64,000 bases of DNA from Streptomyces nigrescens. GTDB lineage: Bacteria > Actinomycetota > Actinomycetes > Streptomycetales > Streptomycetaceae. The notes under the pieces were generated by a model. It was given only the letters and a program-made list of their open reading frames with translations. It was not told the DNA's origin and made no database searches. A program made the position numbers and the translations under genes. Below are positions 24,409-32,044 of the stretch, in pieces; position 1 is the stretch's first letter; every line of letters starts with the position of its first letter. Where the stretch lies: the NCBI GenBank assembly GCA_024349765.1, contig AP026073.1, positions 3,162,001 through 3,226,000 on the forward strand, given 5' to 3'.

Positions 24409-24431
24409 CCCCGGTTCCCTCCCGACCGGGG
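24409..24431 (+). terminator. Hairpin terminator after the TetR gene
   Basis: CCCCGGT and ACCGGGG form a 7-bp stem with a 9-base loop, followed by CTTT. Short U-tract, so only moderately convincing. Confidence 0.5.
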
Positions 24432-24658
24432 CTTTACGGTGGCGGGGACCCCGCCCAGGCCTGGAGCGCCTCTGCTGGTCGGCGCCGCCAACGTACGTTC
24501 CATTTCCGGAAGTTGCGCAAGGGGTCGCCGTCGGGCCCTGGACTGGAGCTTGCGGTACCAGGCGTTCACGCTCCCACGTATGGCGTCAGACTGGATGTCG
24601 GCTCCAGGATGTCCTCAAGCGGACATTCCGTGCTATCACGCGAGAACGAGGTGGCGAC

Positions 24659-24991
24659 ATGTGGTCGGGCACGCACGACGATTACTGGGAACAGACCGCA
24701 CGGATGATCGCCGAGGGCTTGCACCGTACGCGCGCCAGAGAGCGCGCCAAGGCTGTCAAGTACAGCCGAGAACAAGTGGAACAGAGCCGCAAGATCGCCC
24801 ATGAAGTCCAAGCCGTTGAACTTGAACGCCTCGCGGCCCTCGGGCAGATCCCACAGGCCGAATACAAGGCCCGCATGGTCGCCTTGGCCGCCTTGGCAGA
24901 AGACAAAGAACCAGGCACCGGACAGGAGAACCCGTACGCGGGGTGGACGAGGCACTTGACTGGCCCGAGCGGGGACGAACCGGTGATCTGA
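24659..24991 (+). CDS. Small hypothetical protein, predicted helical
   Basis: A 110-residue protein starting at the ATG at 24659 with GAGGTGG upstream. Residues 8-80 are rich in Glu, Lys, Arg and Ala and should form long amphipathic helices (EQTARMIAEGLHRTRARERAKAVKYSREQVEQ). There is no signal peptide or known motif. The base composition is slightly less GC-rich than that of its neighbours. Not recognised; it could be a structural or partner protein. Confidence 0.6.
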   Translation: MWSGTHDDYWEQTARMIAEGLHRTRARERAKAVKYSREQVEQSRKIAHEVQAVELERLAALGQIPQAEYKARMVALAALAEDKEPGTGQENPYAGWTRHLTGPSGDEPVI

Positions 24992-25049
24992 GGGATCCCG
25001 CCGGCTGGGGACCTGATTCCGCGTGAACTTGGCTGCGTAGCATTGGCCC

Positions 25050-25355
25050 ATGGGTGTCAACATCATGCTCGACTTCGAGGTGCACGGACTGGCCGACGAG
25101 GCGCAGGCCAAGTCCGTCGTGAGCGCACTCGCCGAACTGATCCGTGCGGAAGGCCTGCAGGAGCACGAGGTCGGCCTCGGGCGGAGCGTGGAGGACGGAC
25201 GCCACTGGATCTCCGGCGAGACCGACCACCCGATCGGCATCAGTCGGTTCTATGCCTGGCGTCCGCACTTCGAAGCCGCCTTCCGCGAACGGGTCCACGC
25301 ACTCGCCCCCGCTGCCACAGCCGCCATCAACTGGCACTATCCAGACGGCGACTGA
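25050..25355 (+). CDS. Small hypothetical protein
   Basis: A 101-residue protein (start ATG at 25050; ribosome site weak). It reads as a compact alpha/beta domain: FEVHGLADEAQAKSVVSALAELIRAEGL, then a Trp-rich second half (GRHWISGETDHPIGISRFYAWRPHFEAAFRERV) ending INWHYPDGD. No known family recognised. It is followed by the convergent large hypothetical protein. Confidence 0.6.
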   Translation: MGVNIMLDFEVHGLADEAQAKSVVSALAELIRAEGLQEHEVGLGRSVEDGRHWISGETDHPIGISRFYAWRPHFEAAFRERVHALAPAATAAINWHYPDGD

Positions 25356-25452
25356 CCACGTCCAAGAGCCGCCAGGCCGGCACAATGAGGTAAACCAGGC
25401 CGCCACCATCATCGCCCTGGCCACACTCCGCACGAGAGTCCAGCCGAACGAC

Positions 25453-27009
25453 TCAGTCCGTGACCAGGACTTCCAGATTCCGCACCCCCTCCTCGGCGAC
25501 CTCACCGAAGAACCGCGGGCAGATCCATGCCGCCTCGCCGCGCGCCTGGTCCGGTTTCTCGGGCGTGGGGAAGTCCTCAGGGGCGTAGAAGTGCGCCATG
25601 GCGTGCCGGAAGCCGGCGTATCGCAGCTGCGGGTGGGCGTCGTCGTGGGCACACTCCGCCGGGCGCGGCGCGGCGGCGACGGTACGCAGCACACGCAGCA
25701 CGTCCTCGGCCACGGATCGCGCCGGCGCCGGATAGGCGATCTGCATCGTCTGGTACGCCGCGAGCAGCAGCACGGCACGCTCGCGCGCGCTGTCGGCGTG
25801 CTCGAAGCGCCGCGCCGCCCATAGGCCCAGATCCTCGGCGTACTGCTCGTTCCGGGAGGTGAACTCGACCCGCTGCGCGATCTTCTCGATCTGCAGCCTG
25901 CCGCCCGCGTCCAGGTATTCCGCGTCCACGTGCGAGACGTCGCGCGGCCCGAAGAGACGGTCGCGGCTGGTGCGCAGCTGCGTCAGGGACTCCTGCCCGA
26001 GCCCGGCGATGAAGGCGGGGCACAGCATGATCTCCAGTGGTGCGCCGTGGTCTCCCTGCTCCGTGCGCTGGCGTTCGTAGCGAAGGCGACCACCGGGGTA
26101 GCTCAGTTCGATGCCGAGCCTGGCGGCCTCCGGCGCGAAATTGGGCAGGAGGGGGTGCGCGTCCCAGGCGTGCTCACAGGGATCGGCGGGGGAGTGGCTC
26201 AGGGCCTCCTCCAGCGCCTCGATCAGCTCGTCGAGGACGCCCTTGTGGCGCACCATGCCGGATGTGGCGTACCAGCCCACCGCCCTGACCACCATGATCC
26301 GCCCGGCCCGGTCGTCCGGGTCCTCGGCGGACCGCAGGGCCCGGGCCTGCTCCTCGATCTCGTCGTAGACATCGGTTTTCGGATAGCCCTCGAGGAGGGC
26401 GGACAGCGTGTCGATGGTCGCGTTCGCCTCCGGCGGGAGCCGCGGCGGGACGTCCGAGACCGAGCCGGGGTCGAGGAGATCCAGGGCGATCCGCGCGAAC
26501 CCGGCGGCGTTGCGCGGGCAGCGCCACTCGTCGCGCGGGCGGTCCTCGTACCACTCCTGCGTGTCGTCGACGAGGTCGATCAACCAGCCGGGCAACTCCT
26601 CGTCCTCTTCGGCATCGTGCATCTCGTACGGATGGGAGTCATGCACGCAGTCCTGAGCCGACAGGGCCGGCTCCGCAACCCTGAGTGCCTGGAGCGCGGC
26701 CTCCTTGACCCCATCGCCGGGCACCCAGGACAGATGCGGCACGGCCACCACCAGCCCGAATATCCAGACATAGGCCAGCGGCCCGCCGGGATCGGCGCCC
26801 AGCCTCGCCGCGCAATCCAGGACCAGCCGGTCGTGGGAGCCGTCGTGGTACTCCTCATACTCGTAATGGAGCTTCTCCCAGGCCACGGCGAGGTTCTGGA
26901 TGTCTCCGACGATGGTGTCGCTGCCGCTGTTGCCGCACCCGGTCTTGCCGCTGCCCGTGTCATCGGGGCGGGCGGCCGGGCTCGTTTCGTTGGTCGTCAC
27001 ACCGGACAC
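25453..27009 (-). CDS. Large unknown protein with three Cys-x-His...His-Pro / Cys-Pro repeats
   Basis: I do not recognise this 518-residue cytosolic-looking protein. Its striking feature is a motif that occurs three times: Cys121-x-His123-x2-His126-Pro with Cys164-Pro; Cys278-x-His280-x4-His285-Pro with Cys330-Pro; and Cys453-x-His455-x3-His459-Pro with Cys497-Pro. The gap to the CP element is 43, 52 and 44 residues. Each set could bind a metal such as zinc. Flanking sequence is acidic, helix-rich and Trp/Tyr-containing. The GTG at 27009 is used; a GTG at 26998 is also possible, and neither has a clear ribosome site. Confidence 0.75.
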   Translation of the reverse strand: MSGVTTNETSPAARPDDTGSGKTGCGNSGSDTIVGDIQNLAVAWEKLHYEYEEYHDGSHDRLVLDCAARLGADPGGPLAYVWIFGLVVAVPHLSWVPGDGVKEAALQALRVAEPALSAQDCVHDSHPYEMHDAEEDEELPGWLIDLVDDTQEWYEDRPRDEWRCPRNAAGFARIALDLLDPGSVSDVPPRLPPEANATIDTLSALLEGYPKTDVYDEIEEQARALRSAEDPDDRAGRIMVVRAVGWYATSGMVRHKGVLDELIEALEEALSHSPADPCEHAWDAHPLLPNFAPEAARLGIELSYPGGRLRYERQRTEQGDHGAPLEIMLCPAFIAGLGQESLTQLRTSRDRLFGPRDVSHVDAEYLDAGGRLQIEKIAQRVEFTSRNEQYAEDLGLWAARRFEHADSARERAVLLLAAYQTMQIAYPAPARSVAEDVLRVLRTVAAAPRPAECAHDDAHPQLRYAGFRHAMAHFYAPEDFPTPEKPDQARGEAAWICPRFFGEVAEEGVRNLEVLVTD

Positions 27010-27587
27010 GACGCGCGGGCCGACCAGCAGGTTCCTGTCACGATGAGAAGGCGTCCCGTGGCTGCCGGCCCTGCTTCGGCGTGCGGCTCAGCCGTGCGCG
27101 CCAGACGGCCCAGCCGGCACACCCAGACCCACCGCCCAACGACCAGCTGCCGTGACGCAGCTGTCTAGGTCCCAGGGTGGGTGGCCGTCCGTCCAGAGAA
27201 TGACCGCGGGGCCAGTCATGGCACTTCAGGACAGTCCGGCTTTGGGGCCCTGTGGGGATCTGAGCGAGGTCGTCTACGGCCACGCTGCCGCGGCTGCGCC
27301 GGGACGGGATCGGCTTCGGCTGCCCGGCGTTGGCGGCGTTCCCTCTGAACCACGGTGCCTGTTACGGGAGTTCGCGGCCGACCGTTGCATATCCGCCGCC
27401 TGCGGGAAGTTTTCGCGCGAGCATACCCTTTGACCCGCCCGCCCTCTTGATGTCCAGGCAAACACGAAGGTTTCGCCGATCCCCCTTCCCCCCATGCCCC
27501 CTGTCGTCATAGCCTGATTCCCCCGCGCTCGAAGTGCGGTTTGCCGAACACAACCGCTTCACATTCTCTCAGGTATTTCTTTTCTTA
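27010..27587. other. Gene-poor 578-bp stretch
   Basis: No convincing gene, RNA or repeat is seen. Short open frames here lack ribosome sites and homology-like patterns. Towards the right end the sequence turns AT-richer (27520-27590) and probably carries the promoter of the methyltransferase gene. Confidence 0.5.
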
Positions 27588-28316
27588 ATGAACAAAAACA
27601 CCCCCCACAGCCGCGCCCGGACCCAGCATGCCAACGAAGGATGGACCTTCTTGGCGGAATCGATACGGAACCATCGCACGGTCGGTTCCATCGCCCCCAG
27701 CAGCAAGCCGCTGGCCAACCTGCTCGCTGATCCGGTGCTGGAACGAGCGCCGCGCATTTCCAACGTCCTGGAAGTCGGTGCGGGTACCGGCTCGGTCACA
27801 CGAGCCCTGCTTCCCCGCCTGCCTCAGGGCAGCCGCCTGGACATCGTAGAAGCCAACGCTCATTTCGCCGCGCACTTGCGTCGCCTGGTGCACGGCCACC
27901 AGAACTTTCCTGACAAGCAGGAGCAAATACGCGTCCATAACGTATTTGTCGAACAGCTCAGCACGGACCGCCGCTATGACGTCATCGTCTCTGGCCTGCC
28001 GTTCTCCAACTTCTCCCTCTGGCAGGTTGAGGAGATCATGGGTCGCTACTTGGAGCTGCTCCGCCCAGGTGGGACTCTCACCTACTTCTCCTATTGCGGT
28101 AGTCGCTGGGTCCGCACCTTGCTGACATCCCGCTCAGAGGCCCGCCGTCAACTCGACGTCAAACTTCTCTTGAACCAATACCACAACCAGTACGCCATCG
28201 GCTGTTGGACCGTGTGGGGAAATCTGCCCCCCGCGAAGGTGTGGCAACTGCGCCGACCAATCGATGCGCTCGGCGCCTCCGATATATCGCCCGTCAAGTC
28301 GGACGTATCGCGATGA
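27588..28316 (+). CDS. SAM-dependent methyltransferase, phospholipid N-methyltransferase (PmtA)-like
   Basis: The 242-residue protein starts at ATG 27588 (MNKNTPHSRARTQ). The N-terminal FLAESIRNHRTVGSIAPSS is typical of bacterial PmtA-like phospholipid methyltransferases and related KsgA-fold enzymes. The SAM site is VLEVGAGTGSVTRALL, with DIVEAN as the acidic loop and SGLPFSNFS as the motif IV region. Its codon use is less GC-rich than the surroundings and its leader is AT-rich with no clear ribosome site, hinting at transfer. It may methylate phosphatidylethanolamine; an RNA or small-molecule target is an alternative. Confidence 0.75.
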   Translation: MNKNTPHSRARTQHANEGWTFLAESIRNHRTVGSIAPSSKPLANLLADPVLERAPRISNVLEVGAGTGSVTRALLPRLPQGSRLDIVEANAHFAAHLRRLVHGHQNFPDKQEQIRVHNVFVEQLSTDRRYDVIVSGLPFSNFSLWQVEEIMGRYLELLRPGGTLTYFSYCGSRWVRTLLTSRSEARRQLDVKLLLNQYHNQYAIGCWTVWGNLPPAKVWQLRRPIDALGASDISPVKSDVSR

Positions 28317-28380
28317 ATGCCCTCAGCAGTCTGCTCGGCCGGATCGCATCGTGACGACCTTGAAGCGTGTTTTGTAGCCC

Positions 28381-28932
28381 CTATTCCTCGTCGCTGGCTG
28401 CCTGTGACTCCTCCGAGGGGAACAGGATCGGGCTGACCAGGTAACGGGTGCGTTGGGGTGAGGGCTCGTTGGTGATCCGGCGCAGCAGGACCTCGCGCAT
28501 TTCGCCGATCATTTCGGTGAGTTCGTCCGGGCTGAGCCACATCGCGTGCTGGCGGTATCCCACCAAGTCGGCGGCGGGTGCGGCGCCGGGGCGGTCGAGG
28601 TAAGCGTTGAACTCGGACAGCAGAGTCGCCATCGCCACGGCGAACACCCGCCGGTGGTCCTCGGGCGGAACCGAAGCGGCGGTGTCGGCGTCGATCACCG
28701 CGCGCTCCCGCCGAAGTCGATAGCGGCGTTCGATGGTGCCGCGTACGCGCTGTTCGCCCGCGATCTCCAGCAGGCCGCCGTCCGCCAGTACGCCCACATG
28801 CCGGTACACGGTGGCCTTCGATACGTCCGGCAACAGCGTGCACAACCGCGAGGTGGTCAGTGTCCGGCCGCCGGACATGGCATGCACGATGCGCAGTCTC
28901 ACGGGGTGCAGGAGGAGGTCGACCGTGTCCAT
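28381..28932 (-). CDS. ArsR-like winged-helix transcriptional regulator
   Basis: A 183-residue protein. Residues 1-70 form a winged helix of the HTH_20/ArsR type: LLLHPVRLRIVHAMSGGRTLTTSRLCTLLPDVSKATVYRHVGVLADGGLLEI. The C-terminal half is helical (FAVAMATLLSEFNAYLDRPG) and ends in an acidic tail; this is the YdfI/ArsR-like arrangement common in actinobacteria. It is divergent from an alpha/beta hydrolase, with a perfect palindrome between them, so autoregulation and control of the hydrolase are likely. No metal-binding cysteines are evident. Confidence 0.85.
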   Translation of the reverse strand: MDTVDLLLHPVRLRIVHAMSGGRTLTTSRLCTLLPDVSKATVYRHVGVLADGGLLEIAGEQRVRGTIERRYRLRRERAVIDADTAASVPPEDHRRVFAVAMATLLSEFNAYLDRPGAAPAADLVGYRQHAMWLSPDELTEMIGEMREVLLRRITNEPSPQRTRYLVSPILFPSEESQAASDEE

Positions 28933-28959
28933 GCGGTTATGGTCTCACGAGTGATACTG

Positions 28960-28975
28960 TTCTCAAACTTGAGAA
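28960..28975. promoter_or_regulatory. Operator palindrome between ArsR-like gene and hydrolase
   Basis: TTCTCAAACTTGAGAA has 7-bp perfect arms around AC. It sits 28 bp from the regulator start and 68 bp from the hydrolase start, overlapping a GATACT element. Confidence 0.65.
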
Positions 28976-29043
28976 TGTGGTGCTGGTGAGCCGCTCAGTG
29001 GCATGCGCCGGCGCTCGGCACTGACATGGCAGAGGAGCAGACC

Positions 29044-29946
29044 ATGACTGACACGCCACCTCCCCTGGGGCGTCTGCACGACATCGGCGGCGGTCGCCGC
29101 CTGATGGTGTACCGCTCCGGCGCTGGCGGCCCAACGGCGGTGTTCCTCGCGGGCGTTGGGCTGATGAGCCTGGACTATCTGAACATCCACCACCGCGTCG
29201 CCGAGCTGACCACGAGCGTGCTCTACGACCGCGGGGGCAACGGCTGGAGCCACCCCGCCGAACTGCCCCGTACCGCCGCCGAAGTGACCGACGAACTGCG
29301 CGAGCTACTCCAGACCGCCGACGTTCCCGGCCCCTACTTGCTGATCGGCCACTCCTTGGGCGGGGCCTACGCGCGCCACTACGCCAGGCGCTTCCCCGAC
29401 GACGTGGCCGGCCTGCTCCTGCTCGACCCCTTCCACGAGGACATGGCGACCCGCGCCCCGCGCCAGGTACGGGAGAGGCTCGACGAGATGCTGGAGCAGA
29501 TGGGGAGCCAGGAGTCGGCGGAGCCCACGCCGGATCAGCTGGAGCAGTCCCGCGCCCAGATGGTCCAGCACTTCGCCGCATGGCCGGAGCCGGTACGTGA
29601 GCCCCTGGTCGCGCGCCATCTCGCCACATGGCGGGCTGCCTCGCGCGAGAACCAGAACCTCTACGACAAGGTCTCCGCGGAGTTTCGGGACGCCCCGGGC
29701 ACCCCTGACGTGCCGCTGATAGTGCTCACGGCCATGGGGCACGACGCCACCCAGGCCCATCTGTGGCCGCCGGAGCTGCTGCGCGAGATCAACGAGAACA
29801 AGCGCGCCCTGCACGCCGAAGTGGCGGCCGAGTCCCCGCGCGGCGAGCAGCGCGTCCTCGACGACGCGGGGCATGGATGGCTGCACGAGGAGCGGGCGGA
29901 CGCGGTGATGGGGGCCGTCAACGACCTGCTCTCAAGGATGCGTTGA
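29044..29946 (+). CDS. Alpha/beta hydrolase
   Basis: The ATG at 29044 is chosen because GAGGAGC lies just upstream (an ATG at 29026 lacks one); 300 residues. The nucleophile elbow is LIGHSLGGAYARHYA, the oxyanion region LAGVGLMSLDY is atypical, and the acid and base are plausible in LLLDPFHEDM and DDAGHGWLHEE. Likely an esterase or lipase-like hydrolase acting on a small ester. The neighbouring repressor and palindrome suggest induction by a substrate-like compound. Confidence 0.85.
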   Translation: MTDTPPPLGRLHDIGGGRRLMVYRSGAGGPTAVFLAGVGLMSLDYLNIHHRVAELTTSVLYDRGGNGWSHPAELPRTAAEVTDELRELLQTADVPGPYLLIGHSLGGAYARHYARRFPDDVAGLLLLDPFHEDMATRAPRQVRERLDEMLEQMGSQESAEPTPDQLEQSRAQMVQHFAAWPEPVREPLVARHLATWRAASRENQNLYDKVSAEFRDAPGTPDVPLIVLTAMGHDATQAHLWPPELLREINENKRALHAEVAAESPRGEQRVLDDAGHGWLHEERADAVMGAVNDLLSRMR

Positions 29947-30103
29947 CGACACGGCCGCCCTGCTGACAGCACATGCCAGCGCCTGACGTGCACCCGGCAT
30001 CTCGCCGCCTCACTGCCTCGGCGCCTCGGCGTGTACGCCGCTGTCGTGGCTGCGACCTGGAGGCGCGGGAGTTCGGCAGGACCCCACGGTGCGACTGGGC
30101 GCT

Positions 30104-31642
30104 TCAGCCGGCCGCGCGCACACCGACCCGGTCCCAGGCGCCGAGCACCGCTTGGTGCTCGGCGCTGTCCTGGCCGTACAGCATTCCGGCCGCGTCGGCC
30201 GTGCGCTGTGCCCAGTCGGTGAAGAGGAGTCCTTCGCGCATGCCCTCACCGATGAGCGCCTCCCACCAGATCCGCCCGGCGTTCTCCCATGCCTTGCCGC
30301 CCAGGCGTTGAGCGACCGAGTAGAAGGCGAAATTGGGGATGCCGCTATTGATGCGGGGGCCGCCCGTTTCCTCCGTGTTGTGGACGTAGTCGTCCATATG
30401 GGCGGGCTGGAGGTCTTTGCCGAGGGACTGGTCGTCGTAGGCCGTGCCGGGGGCCTTCAGCGAGCGCAGTCCGATCCCCTTGACGCCGGGGGCCAGGAGA
30501 CCTGCTCCGACGACCCAGTCAGCCTCCTCAACCGTCTGGTTACGAGCGTGCTGCTTGACCAGTTGGCCGAAGACATCGCACAGCGACACACGCAGGGAGC
30601 CGTTCTCGCCCTCCCAGCCGAAGTACCGCTGCATCTCCGCGACTCCATGCCACACCTCACCCGCGATGAGGTCGGTGCACCGGCTGAACGACTGGAAGAT
30701 CATCCCGTCCCCGTCCCCGAGCACCAATTGCTCGCCGTCCCACCAGCCGTTGTTGAAGTTGCGGCCGTAATGGACAACGGCGGTGAGGGGCCGCTTGACG
30801 AGCGGATCGCGCTCCAGCACCTGACGGCCGAATGCCGTCACGGCTGCCAGCGCCTCGTACGTCTCGTTGACGACCGGGTCGCTCGTGGGCGGCTGTCCGG
30901 TCCAGCGGGCCAGGACGGGCCGGTGCAGGCGTTCCTTGTGCTGGGCATCGCAGACGACGTAGTCGGCGTTCGGTGCCTCCGCACCGATGACCGCGGCGGG
31001 AACGGTCGGCTCGGGGATCTGCGCGGTGGGAGGCAATGCCGGGACGGGCGGCTCCGCGGGCCGCGCAGGTGGCGGGGGCGCCGGCTGGGCCGCCTCGCTG
31101 AACTGCATGGTCACCAGGGCTTCCTGCATCGCGAGGGAGATGATGCCGCTGCCGGGGCCGGGCAGTGGAAGAGGGCGTTCGGGTGTCGCAGCGGACGGAC
31201 TGGTGAGCCGGTGGATCGTTGACTGGACCTGGGGGTCGGAGATGTGGGCGATGTGGCCGAGCGTGGAGATTGCCCGCACCAGCCAAGCCACCGCATCACC
31301 GAGCAGGCGGTCGCGGTCCGTGTCGTTGAACGAGTCATCCGTCAGGACAGGGACGATCTCCAGCGCCTCGTACCCTCGGCGCACCGCCTCGAAGGGCTCG
31401 CTGCTGAGCCGACGGGCGATCGTCGCACCGTATTCGTCCCAGGCGGCCCGCGGGAGGGCTGGTGCGGCCCAGTGGCCGGTCTGCCTGAAGTACATGACCG
31501 CCGCGCTGTTCCTGGTGAGTTCGGCGTAGATCAGCCGCGCGGCGGTACGGAGGTTGCTTCGGGCCCGCAGCACCGCGCCACCCGCGGCGACCAGGAAGGC
31601 AACCGTAGGGCCGATGATCGCGGCGAGAAGTGAACTGTCCAT
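30104..31642 (-). CDS. Membrane-anchored thermolysin-like (M4 fold) protein with lost zinc site
   Basis: The ATG at 31642 has GAGGAAGG upstream; 512 residues. A single N-terminal membrane helix (about residues 5-25) is followed by a helical segment, a Pro-rich linker (185-215) and an M4 catalytic-like domain from about 285. That domain tracks protealysin/thermolysin closely: NNGWWDGEQLVLGDGDGMIFQSF and GGPRINSGIPNFAFY. The key residues are changed: HExxH is G328-E-V-W-H332, the third zinc ligand Glu (NE..SD) is Val352, and the catalytic His before NSG is Arg430. It is therefore probably a non-catalytic pseudopeptidase. The missing peptide signal agrees with a cytoplasmic or anchored role. Confidence 0.8.
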   Translation of the reverse strand: MDSSLLAAIIGPTVAFLVAAGGAVLRARSNLRTAARLIYAELTRNSAAVMYFRQTGHWAAPALPRAAWDEYGATIARRLSSEPFEAVRRGYEALEIVPVLTDDSFNDTDRDRLLGDAVAWLVRAISTLGHIAHISDPQVQSTIHRLTSPSAATPERPLPLPGPGSGIISLAMQEALVTMQFSEAAQPAPPPPARPAEPPVPALPPTAQIPEPTVPAAVIGAEAPNADYVVCDAQHKERLHRPVLARWTGQPPTSDPVVNETYEALAAVTAFGRQVLERDPLVKRPLTAVVHYGRNFNNGWWDGEQLVLGDGDGMIFQSFSRCTDLIAGEVWHGVAEMQRYFGWEGENGSLRVSLCDVFGQLVKQHARNQTVEEADWVVGAGLLAPGVKGIGLRSLKAPGTAYDDQSLGKDLQPAHMDDYVHNTEETGGPRINSGIPNFAFYSVAQRLGGKAWENAGRIWWEALIGEGMREGLLFTDWAQRTADAAGMLYGQDSAEHQAVLGAWDRVGVRAAG

Positions 31643-32044
31643 GTCGCCTTCCTCACGCTGCGACCACTCCGGCCCGCAATCCGCGCGATCGCACAATCCG
31701 CGATGGGCGACTCACGTTATGCCAGTCCACGCGCCACGACTCGGGTCCCGGTCCGGGGCTGGCCACAACCACTCGAACGCGGGAGCAGCGGGCGCTTCAT
31801 CGAGTCGCAGGAATCCGGTGACCGCTGCGTCACCACTGCGCCGCGCGCTGGTCGCCGGAGCATCGACGGCCGGTCCCGTCGTGTTGGGCGGCCTGGTGCC
31901 GTGCTGAGGTCGGTGGTGCGAACAGCCGCCTGCCTTACGGTCGTTGACCGGGTGACGCGTCATGTAGTCGAGAGAGTGGTTTACCGTTCCCGTCCGTGTG
32001 AAGACACTGGCTCCGCACCGCTCGTATGCCAAGTGTGATGAGCG
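31643..32044. other. Intergenic region between divergent pseudopeptidase and oxidase genes
   Basis: About 400 bp with no supported gene. It must hold the promoters of both divergent genes. No clear operator, RNA or repeat was seen. Confidence 0.5.
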
